From positions 4,290,501-4,354,500 of the forward strand of contig NC_133050.1 in the NCBI RefSeq assembly GCF_048771995.1: a stretch of 64,000 nt of DNA. Reading direction: 5' to 3'. Both the position numbers and the translations under genes were made by a program. The notes below the pieces were generated by a model. That model ran no database searches. It was not told where the DNA came from and was given only the letters and a program-made list of their open reading frames with translations. Origin of the DNA: Taeniopygia guttata. Lineage: Eukaryota; Chordata; Aves; Passeriformes; Estrildidae. Positions 22,085 through 35,280 of this stretch are shown one piece after another; positions within the stretch are counted from its first letter, which is position 1; the number at the start of each line of letters is the position of its first letter.

Positions 22085-22380
22085 ATCCCAGAACCACAGA
22101 AGTGGCTGAGCTGGGAGGGACCCATCAGGATCCTCGAGTCCAACTGCTGGCCCTGCACAGGACACCCCAACACTGCCAGCCTGGGCCTGGCAGCGCTGTC
22201 CAAACGCTGCAGGAGCTCAGAGAGCCCTGGAGCTGTGACCCTTCCCTGGGGAGCCTGGGCAGTGCCCCAGCAGCCTCTGGGCAAAAACCTTTCCCTGAGA
22301 TCCAACCTCAGCCTGCCCCGACTCAGCTGCAGCCGCTCCCTGCACTCCTGTCCCTGGGCACCAGAGTGAAGAGGTTCCCT
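22085..22380 (-). mobile_element. CR1 LINE 3' fragment, minus orientation
   Basis: In plus text it starts with the 3' tail complement (CAGAACCACAGAA, GCTGGGAGGGACCCATCAGG, TCGAGTCCAACTGCTGGCCC) and continues into CR1 body sequence to about 22,380. Confidence 0.7.
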
Positions 22381-22883
22381 CAGCCCCAGCCAGGGACCCG
22401 CTCCCAAGGCTGCTGCCATGGCCACCAGGGCTGGCACCAGCTGGGATGCTCGGTATCCACAGGCCAGGATTCAGGAATGGAATTCCCCAATTTCCTGCTC
22501 CTGCTAAAACCGCGCTGGTACTCGTTGCCCTCCCACCTTCCACTGAAGGAAAAAAATGGAAAGATCCCAGGCTGGGATAAGAACAATTTACTGGGAACAG
22601 CAACAAGATAAGGAACAAACAGGAATAGAAAAACTATTGACAACAGAAGGGATAAGAAAAACTATTTACAAGGGAAACTACATCACCATCAATTGTAACT
22701 TCCTGGCCACGCGTCTCCTCCTGCCTGGAAAGGACACCCTTCTCAGAGAGAGAGAGAGAGAGTCCCTTTCCTGCCCCTGGCAATGACCTGAGGTGGGAGT
22801 GAATGTAGTGACAGGGCCATGGCCAGACCCTCATGTTCTTCAATCCCACATAAGGTCATTGGCAGGGGCAGGAGAAGGTACAG
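22381..22883. other. no gene seen; short (AG)n
   Basis: Mixed sequence with an (AG)n run at about 22,747-22,766. It is presumably 3' flanking sequence of the zinc-finger gene on the minus strand, but no poly(A) signal stands out. Confidence 0.4.
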
Positions 22884-22899
22884 GTGTCTTCCCAGCATG

Positions 22900-23015
22900 G
22901 ATCACAGGGAACAGGGATCACCAGGGCTCTTCCCAATGTGGGTTCTTCAATGGGGTTTGAAGCTGGAGCAGTGCACAAAGCTCCTCCTGCAGTTGGGGCA
23001 CTCACAGGGCTTCCC
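22900..23015 (-). pseudogene. fossil zinc finger past the stop of the zinc-finger gene
   Basis: Directly after the stop at 23,016 and in the same frame the sequence reads GKPCECPNCRRSFVHCSSFKPH, then a stop, then RTHIGKSPGD. This keeps the linker, both cysteines and the first histidine of a C2H2 finger. It is a decayed last finger, now 3' UTR. Confidence 0.75.
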
Positions 23016-23816
<801 letters not shown>

Positions 23817-24279
23817 TCAGAAGTTCCTACTGCCCAAGTCCATCTCTAAAAGTCACTGGCCATCTGAGCTCCATAAAAACCTCAAAAACACCAAGATTCA
23901 GTCCCCCAAAATATACAAACAACCAAGATTCAGCAAAAACCAAACCCTGAGTTTCCCCTTTCTGGCCTCTCCACTTTGAGCTCCTGGAGGCCCCCACCCT
24001 GTCTGGGTTGCTGCGGGTCAAGTTTGCATTGGTGCTCCCCCTCTCTGGGCTGCTGGGGCTCCTGGCAATGCCACAGGTTCCCCTTCTCTGGGCTCACCAC
24101 TTTGGCATCACAGGCGTCCCAGGGGTCAGCACTGTCCGGGGTCCCTGTTTCAGGGTCCCGGGGTATCCAGGGGTGCCCCCTGTCCATGCTCCCAACACCT
24201 CCAGGCTTCTGGAACAGCCCAGCTCTCGTATTGCCCGTCTGTGCTCCCCCCATTGCCGGTTTCCCTGCCAGCCCTGCCG

Positions 24280-24860
24280 GTAGCGAGCGATCCCCACGCG
24301 GCTCCGGGCTGACAGCGCAGCCCCGGGGCCGGGCAGAGCCAGCCCCAGCACGGGGGGACCCTGCAGCCTCCGCTCCCTGGGCAGCCGCGCCCAGCCCCGG
24401 GCACAGAGCTCCGGCAGCCCCCGCCGCCCCCTGCCCGGGGACCCTCGGGGACCCCCGCAGCCGGGGCTGCCTCTGAGCGGCCGCCCGGGGCTCGGCCCCG
24501 AGCACAGAGCTCTGCCCGGGGGCTCCCGGCCCCAGCGCCGGCTGCGGGCCCGGCCGGCCGCTCCCGGCTCGCACAGCCCGCCCGGGGCCGCCAACAAAAC
24601 ATCCCAACCACAAATCCACAAACCAACCCTGCCCCCCTGTGCTCCTGCGCCTTCCCAGGGACCCCAACCCCGCGGCAATGGCCCCGCACCGGGACAAAAA
24701 GCTGCTCCAGCCCAGCCCTCGGCACCCCCGCCTGCGGCTCGTCCCTGGCACACAGATCCCGGCAGCTGTCCCATTGCCGCAGCTGCGGCTCTGGAGCAGG
24801 GAGGCTCTGCGGGACCCCCGGGCTGTGCCCCCTCCCAGCCCTGCCCGCCCCGCACCTGCA
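24280..24860 (-). promoter_or_regulatory. CpG island, probable zinc-finger gene promoter
   Basis: Very GC-rich sequence with dense CpG (for example CGGCCGCCCGGGGC and GGCCGGCCGC) standing out from both flanks. It lies 0.5-1.1 kb upstream of the first coding exon of the minus-strand zinc-finger gene. An inverted relative lies at 52,900-53,370. Open frames across it are products of base composition. Confidence 0.65.
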
Positions 24861-25345
24861 GCCCTGCAGGGTTCAGTGTCAGGGCAGGGGAGCTCAGAGC
24901 CCTTTTCTCCCCTCTGGCCTGAGGCTCTGCATTGCCAATGGCCCTGCAGCTGCCACAGGGGCCTTTTGGCTCAGCTGAGAACTGTTCTGCTGAGAGCCTG
25001 TCCTAAACCTGCTTTTCCTGCAAATGTGCCCAATGAATCTTGTGTGAGTGCCGATGTTACAAGTGAAGGATGGAACAACTCTGCTGATTGGGAGTTCTCT
25101 TTTTCTTGTTTTGATATTTTGTTTGGTTGGGGTTTTTTTCTGTGTTTTGTTTTGGTTTGTTTGGATTTTTTTTTTGTTAGGTTTTTTTTTTTTATTTGTT
25201 GGGGGTTTTATTGGGAGGTGTTTTTTTTTAATTTTAGTAAGGTTTTGTTTGGGTTGTTTTGTTTTTGTTTTGTTTATTATTTTTTTTAATCAATTCCCCC
25301 TGTCAGCTCTGGGTAGAGCTCTGTAACAGTGTCTGAAACTTGTCT
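24861..25345. other. no gene; T-rich low-complexity stretch
   Basis: From about 25,095 to 25,290 the plus strand is almost only T and G with long T runs. Before that nothing recognisable. Confidence 0.6.
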
Positions 25346-26140
25346 GTCACCGCTGGGGTGTCACAGACAGGGAACGCTGGGGCTGTCACCATTGGGGTGT
25401 CACAGACAGGGAACGCTGGGGCTGTCACCGCTGAGTTGTCACAGACAGGGGAACGCTGGGGCTGTCACTGCTGGGGTGTCACAGACAGGGGAACACTGGG
25501 GCTGTCACCGCTGGGGTGTCACAGACAGGGAACGCTGGGGCTGTCACCGCTGAGATGTCACAGATGGGAACGCTGGGGCTGTCACTGCTGGGGTGTCACA
25601 GACAGGGGAACACTGGGGCTGTCACCGCTGAGATGTCACAGATGGGAACGCTGGGGCTGTCACTGCTGGGGTGTCACAGACAGGGGAACACTGGGGCTGT
25701 CACCGCTGGGGTGTCACAGACAGGGGAACACTGGGGCTGTCACCGCTGGGGTGTCACAGACAGGGGAACACTGCGGCTGTCACTGCTGGGGTGTCAAAGA
25801 CAGGGGAACGCTGGGGCTGTCACTGCTGAGGTGTCACAGACAGGGGAACGCTGGGGCTGTCACTGCTGAGATGTCACAGACAGGGAACGCTGGGGCTGTC
25901 ACTGCTGGGGTGTCACAGACAAGGAACGCTGGGGCTGTCACCGCTGGGGTGTCACAGACAGGGAACACTGGGGCTGTCACCGCTGGGGTGTCACAGACAG
26001 GGAACGCTGGGGCTGTCACTGCTGGGGTGTCACAGACAGGGAACGCTGGGGCTGTCACCGCTGGGGTGTCACAGACAGGGGAACACTGGGGCTGTCACCT
26101 CTGGGGTGTCACAGACAGGGAACGCTGGGGCTGTCACCGC
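25346..26140 (+). repeat. 39-41-bp minisatellite, about 20 copies
   Basis: Unit GTGTCACAGACAGGGAACGC followed by TGGGGCTGTCACCGCTGGG, with G-run length and CCGC/CTGC/TGAG variation. The 284-codon frame through it is a by-product of a period near 39 bases. Confidence 0.95.
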
Positions 26141-26229
26141 TCCTGCCATGTCCGCAACAGCTCTGCCAGCGCCTCAAGGGGACACAAAGGCTGAGCCAAA
26201 GGGTGAGAATTGCAGAAGGGGCTGAGCTG

Positions 26230-27112
26230 GGAGGGACCCATTGGGATCATCGAGTCACAGAATCACAGAATTACTGGGTTGGAAGAGACCTTCAAGATCA
26301 TAGAGTCTAACCCATGCCCTAACACCACCTCAACTAAAGCATAGCACCGAGTGCCACATCTAATCTTTTTTCAAACACATCCAGGGAAGGTGACTTTACC
26401 ACCTCCCTGGGCAAATCAATCCAATACTTCATCAACCTTTCCGTAAAAAACTTTTTCCTAATATTCAACCTGTATTTCCCTTGGTGCAGTTTAAGACCGT
26501 GTCCTCTTGTTCTGTCAGTTGTTGGCTGGAGAAAGAGACTGACACCCAGCTGACCACAGCCACCTTTCAGGAAATTGCAGAGGGTGATAAGGTCACATCT
26601 GAGTCTCCTTTTCTCCAGGCTAAACAACCCCAGCTCCCTCAGTCATTCCTCACAGGGCTTGTGTTCCAAGCCCCTCACCAGCCTTGTTGCCCTTCTCTGG
26701 ACACTCTCAAGCGTCTCCATGTCCTTTCCAAATGGAGGGGCCAGAACTGGACACAGCACTCGAGGTGCTGCCAAACCAGCGCTGAGCACAGGGGAAGAAT
26801 CACTGCCCTGCTCCTGCTGGCCACACCATTCCTGATCCAGGCCAGGAGCCATTGGCCTTCTTGGCCACCTGGGCACACTGCTGGCTCATGTCCAGCCTGC
26901 TGTCCATCAGTCCCTGCAGGTCCCTTTGTGCCTGGCTGCTGTCCAGCCCCTCTGTCCCCAGCCTGTAGCACTGCAGGGGTTGTTGTGGCCAAAGTGCAGG
27001 ACCCGGCACTTGGACTTGTTAAATCTCACCTTGTTGGGTTTGGGCCCTGGATCCAGCCTGTCCAGTCCCTGTGCAGAGCCCTCTTACTTTCCAGAAGATC
27101 AGCACTCCCAGA
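26230..27112 (-). mobile_element. CR1 LINE with complete 3' end, minus orientation
   Basis: In plus text it opens with the CR1 tail complement (TCACAGAATCACAGAATTACTGGGTTGGAAGAGACCTTCAAGATCAT) and extends through the CR1 3' body into the post-RT and FADDTK-region complement at 27,112. It abuts a 37-bp array there, mirroring 10,429-11,480. Confidence 0.85.
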
Positions 27113-27119
27113 CAACTTG

Positions 27120-27770
27120 GTGTCACCACAATTCCATGTGGCCTCAGAGTGTCCCAATGGTCTCCATGACTCCATGAGGCCTCCCAGTGTCACAATGTCC
27201 CTTTGGTTCCATGGGACCCCGTGGTGTCACAAAGTCCCTTGGATCCTTGGGCCCTGCAGTGTCACAATGTCACCGTGGTCCCCAAGGCCCTGCAGTGTCA
27301 CCATGGATCCTTGGTTCCATGAGGCTTGGCAGGGCAGCAATGCTCTCCTTGGTCCCACAGTGTCACAATGGCCTCTTGGTCCCAAGGGCCACCACGGTGT
27401 CAAACATGTTTCCTTCATTCCATGAGTCCCTGAGGAGCAGCAGTGGCTGCTTGGTTCCATGGGGCCCTGCAGTGTCACCATGGCCCCATGGTGACACAAG
27501 GTCCTGCTCTGTCACAAAGCTCTGCATGGTTCCACAAGGCCCTGCAGGGTCACAGTGGCCTCTGTGGTTCCACCAGGACCCAGACTGTCACAATGCACTC
27601 CTTGCTCCCATTCAGCCCCACAGTATCCCAATGGCCCCTTGGCTCTGTGGTGCCTTGTCGTACACAGTGTCACCATGGTCCTCTTAGTGCCACCAGGCCC
27701 TGCAGTGCCACAATGGCCCCTTGCTTCCCCAGGGCCCTGCAGTGTCACCATCATCAGAGAATCAACCAGG
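27120..27770 (-). repeat. 37-bp minisatellite array, minus orientation
   Basis: Inverted counterpart of the 10,429-11,127 array, lying between an internal CR1 break (27,112) and a CR1 3' terminus (about 27,771-27,799). Confidence 0.85.
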
Positions 27771-27799
27771 CTGGAAAAGACCTTGGAGAGCATCAAGTC

Positions 27800-28385
27800 T
27801 GTGGGAATCCAGGGCTTCCCTCTGGCTGCCCTGGCAGGTCTGGGACCCTGGCAGGGGTCAGGAACCCCCCTGTACAGAGCCCCCAGAGACACTGCCTGTG
27901 ATCTCTGTCCATGGAGAGGAGTTTTCCCATCCTACAGGATGAATTACAAGCTCTGAGTGTTTGATAAGAGTAATAATTAAGTGTGGCACGGGTGCAAAAG
28001 TAAAATTTTAGGTTTCTAGATTAGGGGTTCAGAGGGGACAAGATGGAGGAATTGGGTGTGTCTTGTCCTTTTCCTCCTTCTTCATGCCCTCCATGTTTCA
28101 CTGTAGTGTTGGTATTTTTCTGTTGGTTTAGGCTGGGGACACACTGTCCAACGTAGGTGACAGATATTGGCACGTTATTGTAAATCCAGCACAGGTAGTT
28201 TCTGGTATATAATGTTTGTAACATCCCACTGAGGGGCAGAGCCCCACACGCTGCCCTGCAGGACAGAGCTGCGGCAGGGCAGCAGAACATGTTAGAGATA
28301 AACAGAATAAACAACCTTGAAAACAGCACAGACGAATTATGGCTTCTTCTTTGGCAATGGGGCAGAAAGACAGAGACTTTCTAGA
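27800..28385 (+). mobile_element. ERV LTR, plus orientation, same family as 21,045-21,684
   Basis: Starts TGTGGGAATCCAGGG at 27,800 within a CR1 3' end, with AATAAA near 28,302-28,307. It is homologous to the other copy until about 28,385, where CR1 3' sequence begins. No internal region adjoins, so it is a solo or truncated LTR. Confidence 0.7.
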
Positions 28386-28970
28386 ATCTCAGAATCATCA
28401 ATACCCACAAATTCCAACACAAGTCCAACCTGGGACCCAAAACCACCTTATCACCCAGACCATGGCACTGAGTGCCACATCCAGTCTTTCCTTAAACACC
28501 TCCAGGGATGGTGACTCAACCACCTCCCTGGGCAGCCCATTTGAATTTCCAGTTAACCACTGTGTGAAGAATATTTCCCAATATCCAGCCTAACTCTCCC
28601 CTGGTGCAGCTGAAGGCTGTCTCTTCCTGTCCTGTCTCTGTTCCCTGGGAAAAGAGCCTGACCGCCAGCTGGCTGCATCCTCAGTCAGGGAGTTGAAGAG
28701 AGTGATGAGGCCCGCCCTGAGCATCCTCTGCTCCAGGATAAACAACCCCAGCTCCCTCAGCCGTTCTGCACAGGAGGTGTGCTCCAGACCCCTCACCAGC
28801 CTTGTTGCCCTTCTCTGGACATGCTCCAGCCCCTCTATGTCCTTCCTAAACTGGGGGGCCCCAGAACTGGCACAGCACTCGAGGTGCTGCCCAACCAGTG
28901 CTGAGCACATGGGAAGAATCACTGCCCTGCTCCTGCTGGCCACACCATTCCTGATCCATAGGAGTGCCTG
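28386..28970 (-). mobile_element. CR1 LINE 3' region, minus orientation
   Basis: Plus text shows AGAATCTCAGAATCA, ACCACCTCCCTGGGCAGCCC, the TTGTTGCCCTTCTCTGGACA segment and the CAGCACTCGAGGTGCTGCC segment, in CR1 antisense order. Confidence 0.85.
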
Positions 28971-29400
28971 GGGCTGGATGAGGGAAATGGTGGGGAGGGG
29001 GTAGGGACAAAGTGTTATTGATTGCCAGCCATGAAGGGTCTTGATTTTCATATCTATTCAGACTGCATTAGAAGGTGCTGGAGGTCAATATCTACTGGAC
29101 ATTGCTGATCTCAATCTATAAACAGGAAAAGAAGATTTGACAGCACAAAACAGTTCTGTCTGCATTGCTTTCAATACAGTATATTCACTATGAATACTGC
29201 TCTGAAATCTGTCTAATTAACCACAGAAGAATTGAAAACTTAAATGATTCCCATGGGTTTTTCTTGTTTCGATATTTTGAACGAATGTTTGTGAGCTTTT
29301 CTCACTGAATTCCTGAACTGAAGAGCTCAAGAAAGAAAAGGCCTCTGGAGTAGGAAAATTCATCAGCAACCTCCAAGTGGCTGAGGATCCATCCCCATCA
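28971..29400. other. no gene seen
   Basis: AT-richer unique-looking sequence between CR1 and the duplicated block. Nothing recognised. Confidence 0.4.
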
Positions 29401-30450
29401 GAGCAGCAATGAGCAGAAATGGGCACAGCTTTGTGGCTGCCCCAGCTCTGGGATGGGCCCTGGGCCTGGAGCAGGAGCAGCTCTGGAGGGCCCCAAGGCC
29501 GGGGCTCTTGTGCTGGCCTGGGCAGACAAGATGGCAGGAGGGGCTACAGAGCTCTCAGATATCCTGGAGAGGAGAGCAGGACACCCAGGGAGCCTCCTTT
29601 GCCTTGGCCAGGCCCGTTCCCCCATGGTGGGGCTGAGTCCTGGCTGAGCTGCAGCTGCTGCTGTGCCCTTGGCAGGGGCTGAGGCCGTGGGGCAGTGCCC
29701 AGAGCAGCCTGGCCTGAGCAGAGCTGTGGGGCCAGAGCCGGCTGGGCTGTGCTGGGGAGACTCCCTTGGTGCTGCCCAGAGCTCAGGGCAGCTGGCAGAG
29801 CTTGCAGGGAGCTGGGCTGGGCTGGGAGAGCCTGGCACAGAAACCATCAGTGTCCATCTCAGCCTGGATGAGCGTGCAAGGCCAGGAAGATCATCCAAGG
29901 TCCACAAGTTCTCTGTGTGAGAGCTGAGCTTGTGACCCCCTGAGCCCTCCCAAGTGCTGGGGCTGCACCTCCAGCTCCAGAGGAGATGTGACAGATGGGA
30001 GCAGAGACAAATAATTCCTGCTGGATTCTTTATTGTGTTTGCCTGTACAGGCGACCTGGATCCATATGTAGATGAGGTATTTTGTGTCAGATAACACTGT
30101 GAGAGTGATAAGAATAATATTTTTTAGCTGAAAATTATATTTCACACATAGTGGACAATGAGAAAAAAATACACATATGATCACAAGAGCATCTGAGTTT
30201 TTCAGAGGATGAGAGACTCATTGATGTTCCAGCAGCCAAACCTGCTCAAATATTTTCAAAGGCTTTCAAAGGCTTTCTTTAGATGAGATGTGACCACCAG
30301 AGGCCAAGGCCAGCCAGAGCTCTCTGTTCTGGCAGATTTTGTCTGGGATTACCCACACATATATGGAATTTTTCAGGAGGAGTATCCATTTTGGCCGTGG
30401 GCACCTGCAAAGATGGATGGTTCTTTTCCATAGGAAGGAAACCACAGAGC
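29400..30450 (-). repeat. inverted copy of the 5.9-6.75-kb block
   Basis: 29,690-30,215 pairs with 6,700-6,181 and 30,220-30,450 with 6,180-5,940 (one unit of the 190-225-bp satellite). The two sides share the ORF at 29,891-30,184 / 6,218-6,502. The intervening 1.2 kb or so of extra satellite on the left side is missing here. Confidence 0.7.
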
Positions 30451-30469
30451 CCTGTGAGGCCCTGCAGTG

Positions 30470-30630
30470 TCACATTGGTGGTGTCATATTGAATCCTTGG
30501 TTCCATGAAGCCCAGATGTGTCACACTTGGCTCTTGTTTCCATGGGGCTCCATAGTGTCACAATGGCCCCTCGGTTCAATGAGGCCTTGTGGTGTCACAA
30601 TGGTTCAGTGAGGCCTTTAGTGTCACAAGA
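30470..30630 (-). repeat. 37-bp minisatellite, short array
   Basis: About four units, counterpart of 4,231-4,740. Confidence 0.75.
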
Positions 30631-30639
30631 GTGTCCATC

Positions 30640-31180
30640 CATAAGTGTTGGAACCCTGGATGCTGAGAATTTTAAACTTGCTGTGCTGAAAGGCACAGAC
30701 TTGCAATAGAGCACTGCATTTGACCTGAGGCTGTGGAGAAGGCTTCCAAAATTGATTAACCGCACTGGGGTTACGGGTGCGTAGTTGGTTAGAGGTGTAT
30801 ACTACCACAGGGTGGAAAACTTAGAGTTTGGGGTTTTAGAACATAGTAATAAATATGAAGCAAGATGGAGATGTTAGGGTGGAGACAGGTTCTTCCTATT
30901 TAACTTCTTCTTAGCTTCTTCTTCATGGGTTTGGGTGATATTTTGTGATTGGACCGAAAAGTCCGCACTGCGTGCTTCAGGGATCAGTTATTGGGTTAAA
31001 AGGGAAAATAATTTAGGTGTCATTTCTTGGTTGGATAGTTTTAAAAGACCTTGTAACAAGAGCTATTTGGCCATTTTGTGACTTGCTAATGAAAGACTGC
31101 AGAACTCACAGTTGTGAGGCTGCAGCACTGATAAGAAACAAGAAGCACCTGAGTCTGAACCTGAAACATGGTCTCAAGTA
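30640..31180. mobile_element. LTR-like sequence, inverted relative to 3,840-4,230
   Basis: Contains CAGAACTCACAGTTGTGAGG and a degenerate TAATGAAAGAC poly(A)-like stretch as in bird ERVL-type LTRs. Ends not defined. Confidence 0.45.
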
Positions 31181-31239
31181 CCTTCAATCCTGACCACGAC
31201 ACAGGTAGGAAAAAAAGCAGAGAACCCACACAGAAGCCC

Positions 31240-32150
31240 TGGCAGTGTGACAACAGACCATTGGTTTCACTGAGCCCCACAGTGTCACGATGGTCCCCTT
31301 GGCTCCACGAGGCTCTGAAGTCCACAGAGGCCCTTTGGTTTCACAAGGCCTCAAAGTGTAGAAATGGTCTCCATGGTTTCATGAGCCCTGCTGGGTCACA
31401 ACGGACCTTTGGTCCCAGGATGCCTCAGAGTGACACAATGGTGACACAATGGTTCCACTGGACCCTTCATCCCACGGAGACCCACAGTGTTCACTGTGGT
31501 CCCCTTGATTCCATGAGGCCCTGCCACGCTCTAATGGCCCCTTGGTTCCAGTGGGTCCCAAAGAGTCAGAACAGTCTCCATTGTTCCATGAGGTCCCACA
31601 AAGTCACTGTGGTCCCCTTGGTGCCACAGGGCCCCACAGTGTAACAATGGACTCTTGGCTCCATGAGGTGCCACGCTGTGGCACAATGGCTCATGGTTCC
31701 ATGAGGCCACACAGTTTAACAATGGTCCCTTGGTTCCATGAGGCCTTGCTGTGTCACAATGGACTTGGGGTTCCATGAGCTTTCCTACTGCCAAAAACAG
31801 TCTCCCTGGTTTCACAGTGTCACCATGGTCCCTTTGTTCCATGAGGTTCCATAGCAGAACCTTGGTTCCATGGCCACCTTGGTTCTGTGTGACCTTGCAG
31901 TGTCACAATGGAGCTGTGGTTCCACGAGGCCTTGCTGTGTCACAATGGCCTCTTGGTTCCAACAGGTTTCTCAGGATCACAATGATCTCCTTGGATCCAT
32001 GGTGCCACAATGGGCCATTGGTTCAATATGGCCCCAGTGTGCCAAAATGGATTTTGGTTCCATGGGGTTCCGCTGTGTCACCATGGACCCTTTGTTCCAT
32101 GAGTTTGGACAGAGTCACAGGTAACTCCTGGGTTCTGTGAGGCCCCATGG
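31240..32150 (-). repeat. 37-bp minisatellite, longest array, minus orientation
   Basis: Over twenty degenerate units of the ...TGTCACAATGG...CTTGGTTCCATGAGG type. Confidence 0.85.
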
Positions 32151-35100
32151 TCACCAAATCTCTGAAATATCAGAACAAGACTCCTTAACACTAAATTGCT
32201 ATTTAAGAGGGGATCATTTATTCAGGCCTGAGGTCTAGTGAGGGATAACTCCTAACCTTATGTGGACATGTAACTCTACCAGTGTGTTGCTTATACACAG
32301 TCGCTAAATGTGAATTACAATTTACCCATTTCCATAAAACACACCCCAAGTTCCCAGGTTCAGTCCTTGCTTTTTCTATCACTGCACTCTTGAGCCAGAT
32401 GTCTTCTACACTTCCAACTGTCCTTGCTGGAAAAGCAGCTCCTGCACACCTTGTTCCTGTGTTAAAAGTTCACAGGCACAGTAAAAACTGAATTAACCCT
32501 TTTGGTATCAAGGCCAAGGCTTTGTGTGGCCAGGCAGGGGCAGCAGGAGGCAGAGCTGTCAGCAAAGGAAGGGCCAGCGAGGTGGGGCAGCCGGGGATGA
32601 CGACAGCCTGCAGGGACAGAGGCGCAGGGCAGGGACACCGTGGGACAGCCTGGGCTGCCGAGGGCACAGGGATGTGCAGCAGCTGCAAGGCCCTGACAGA
32701 GCCAACCTGTGCAGCACTTTGGCCGTGGCTGCTGGCCCTGGGCCTGAGGCCACGAGGGGACAAGTGACCCTTGCAGCCCTGGGGCCTCATTGCCTCCTTG
32801 TCCCTGCTCAGCAGCCTGGCAGGGGCCGCCCCATGGTCCTGCCCATGGCATGGCACATCCCCACATCCCAGTGCCCATCCCGGGAAGAGCCCTGAGCAAT
32901 GAGGGAGGGACAGGATCTGCCTTGCCAGGGGCTGGGGCTCAGGCCTGGGCCCTTTGCATTCCTGAAACACATCCCTGCCACCTCTGGCAGGAACGGATCA
33001 AGAACATGTACTTTGTGTTTTGTATGAGAAATGTCTTGGTAAAAAATAACCACAGCCTTCCCTGCCAGCCCTATCCCCTTCCTTTTCCTCAGTTTATTGC
33101 TGACCATGACATTGCATGGAATGGGAGATCCCTTGGGTCAGTCCAGCCCAGCTGTCCCCTCCCTGTGCCCTCAGGAACACTTGCCCATCCCCACCCATTG
33201 CCTGGGGGAATTGCAGACATGTCCTGGGCATGGCAGGGGCAGGGCAGGGCTGGCAATGGCAGGGCAGGGCCCGGGGGGCAGCGAGATGGGAGTGTGCAGC
33301 CTGCAGGGACACAGCAGCAGCTGTGGGACAGCGCAGGACAAGCTGTGCTGGACATGGCCAAGGGCCCTGGCAAGGCTGGCAGTGCCCAGGAGAAGCCAGG
33401 CCTTGGTGCCCTGGGGCACAGCAGCGTCTTGCCACCAAGGGCTGTGAGGAGGAGACACCTTGTCCTGAGGCACTGGGGCCTCCTGGCACAGCCCCAGCCA
33501 GGCTGGGCACTGCCATCCCTTGTCCTGCCCTCAGCATCCCTCCCTATGCCAGTGCTCCCGGCAGAGCCCTGAGCAGGCGGGGAGGGACAGGATCTGCCTT
33601 CCCTGGGGCTGGGGCTCAGGCCTTGGCCTTTCTGCTGCCTCCAGCCAGCCCAGGCTCTGCTCAGCAGCTGAGCTGCCTACACAGAGCCTCTGCCTCCCTG
33701 CACTCCTGGCCTCAGGGAGCTGCTGGGAAGAGGCCCTGGGGAGCCTTGGTCAGGAATGGCCCTGGGCCCTCCTTCATGCTCCCAGGGACGGCAGGTTCTT
33801 CAAAGGACTTGGGCTTTTGCCTTGGAGTCCTGAGAGGTTTGTGCAATCATGGCCTGCAATTATCTGCTGGAATTAGTCCCTGGAGATCCTTTGTCAGGAG
33901 GTTTCCTACAATACTGATGGAAAACTATTTGCAAGAGCTTCCAATAAATCCACATTCCTCTTTGAAGAGTATATTTGATGACTGTTCTATTTAGAGCAGA
34001 GGTGGCTGCAGCATTCAGCGACTGATATTGGCCCAGGGACTCTCCTGAGGATGTCTGGCCTAGTCAGAGAAGCTGTGCCTGGAGGTCTGAGGCAGTGTGG
34101 ACAACCTTGCCCCACATAGCCCAAGCCCGTCCTGTCTCTGCTCAGTCACCTGGGACCTGCTGTGCTTGGAGAACTGGCTGCGCTCAGGCAAAGAGGGGTT
34201 TTCTTCTTTTATTTTTTGAAGCAATCTAAAACTCCTAAGCTTCCCCATTTAAAACAGACACACTCCTCAAGTGTGTGCCAAGCCCTAGGTACCTCCAAGA
34301 AGGTTCCCCTTCCCCAAGGCAGAGCCCTGCAAGGAATGATGTAGACACATAGGAAGTTCTGCAATGAACACAAATCCAGAGTTGGCTCAGGGCAGAATGA
34401 GAGCCACTCCTGAAGGACAGACCAGCTTTGCACTCCTTGCAGCTCAAAGCTCCCAGTGGGCCACTGAGAGATGTGTGAGTGACTCAAGAGTGAAGGAAGG
34501 GAAATGCAGAGAGCCCTGGAAGTGCTTCTGTGCAGACAGGCTGTGGGGAAGGGCACCGCACACCTGCCCTGGGCCGGCTGTGAGGGTGGATCATCATCCC
34601 AACCTGCACTGGGCATTGCAAGGGACTGCTGCCATGGACACCGCACTGACCCCAGCGCGCCAGCCCATTGCTCAGGGCTGGTGTCACTGCCCAGAGCCAG
34701 AGGGGAGCCCTTGCTGTGGGTCTGTGCCGTGGCCGCCTGCCCTGTGCCGCGCGGGCCGGTCAGGCGCCGCGGAACCTGCAGCAAACAGCAGGGCCAGGGC
34801 CAAGGCCAGGTCAGGCAGACAGAAAGGGGCAGTGCTGGGCACTGTTTGCATGGCAGCCCTCACTGGGACACCACACCTGGGTCACCTGGCCTGGCAGGTG
34901 CCATGGAAACCCCTGGCAGGGACTGATGGCACAGACCCTGGCACTGAGACGCTGCTGCTGGGCCGGGTGCTGAGCACAGGGCTGGGCACACAGAGATGCT
35001 TTTGTTCTTGCTGAGCTCCCACTGAGCCAAAGCCTGGCCTGCCCCTCCTCTGGCCACGCTGGAGAGGGGCTGGGGCTGCGGGGGAGCTTGGGAGGGGACA

Positions 35101-35280
35101 CAGCCAGGACAGGTGACCCCCACTGACCCCGGGGATACCCCAGACCATAGGGCAGGCATCACGCTCAGGGTATAAAGTGGGGGGAACAAGGAGGAAGGGG
35201 GGACATTTGGAGTGATGGCTTTTCTCTTCCTAGGTAACACTCTAGGCTGGAGGGGGCCCTGTCTCACCAGTGGGCAGGGT
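32151..35280. other. non-coding, internally duplicated GC-rich region
   Basis: 32,540-32,960 and 33,230-33,640 are imperfect direct repeats about 690 bases apart (shared GAGCCCTGAGCA, GGGAGGGACAGGATCTGCCTT, GGGGCTGGGGCTCAGGCCT). 33,390-33,870 also matches 15,640-15,990. The many short open frames have no recognisable domain. 34,050-35,280 shows nothing I can name. Confidence 0.5.

Noticed and set aside
21556..22611. 351-codon and 265-codon plus-strand frames
   Set aside because: They cross an LTR, the 41-bp minisatellite and an antisense CR1; no domain.
24150..24855. long Gly/Ala/Arg-rich open frames in the CpG island
   Set aside because: GC-rich DNA seldom has stop codons; no recognisable domain.
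25340..26194. 284-codon open frame
   Set aside because: It is produced by the 39-41-bp minisatellite and consists of satellite-encoded repeats in changing frames.
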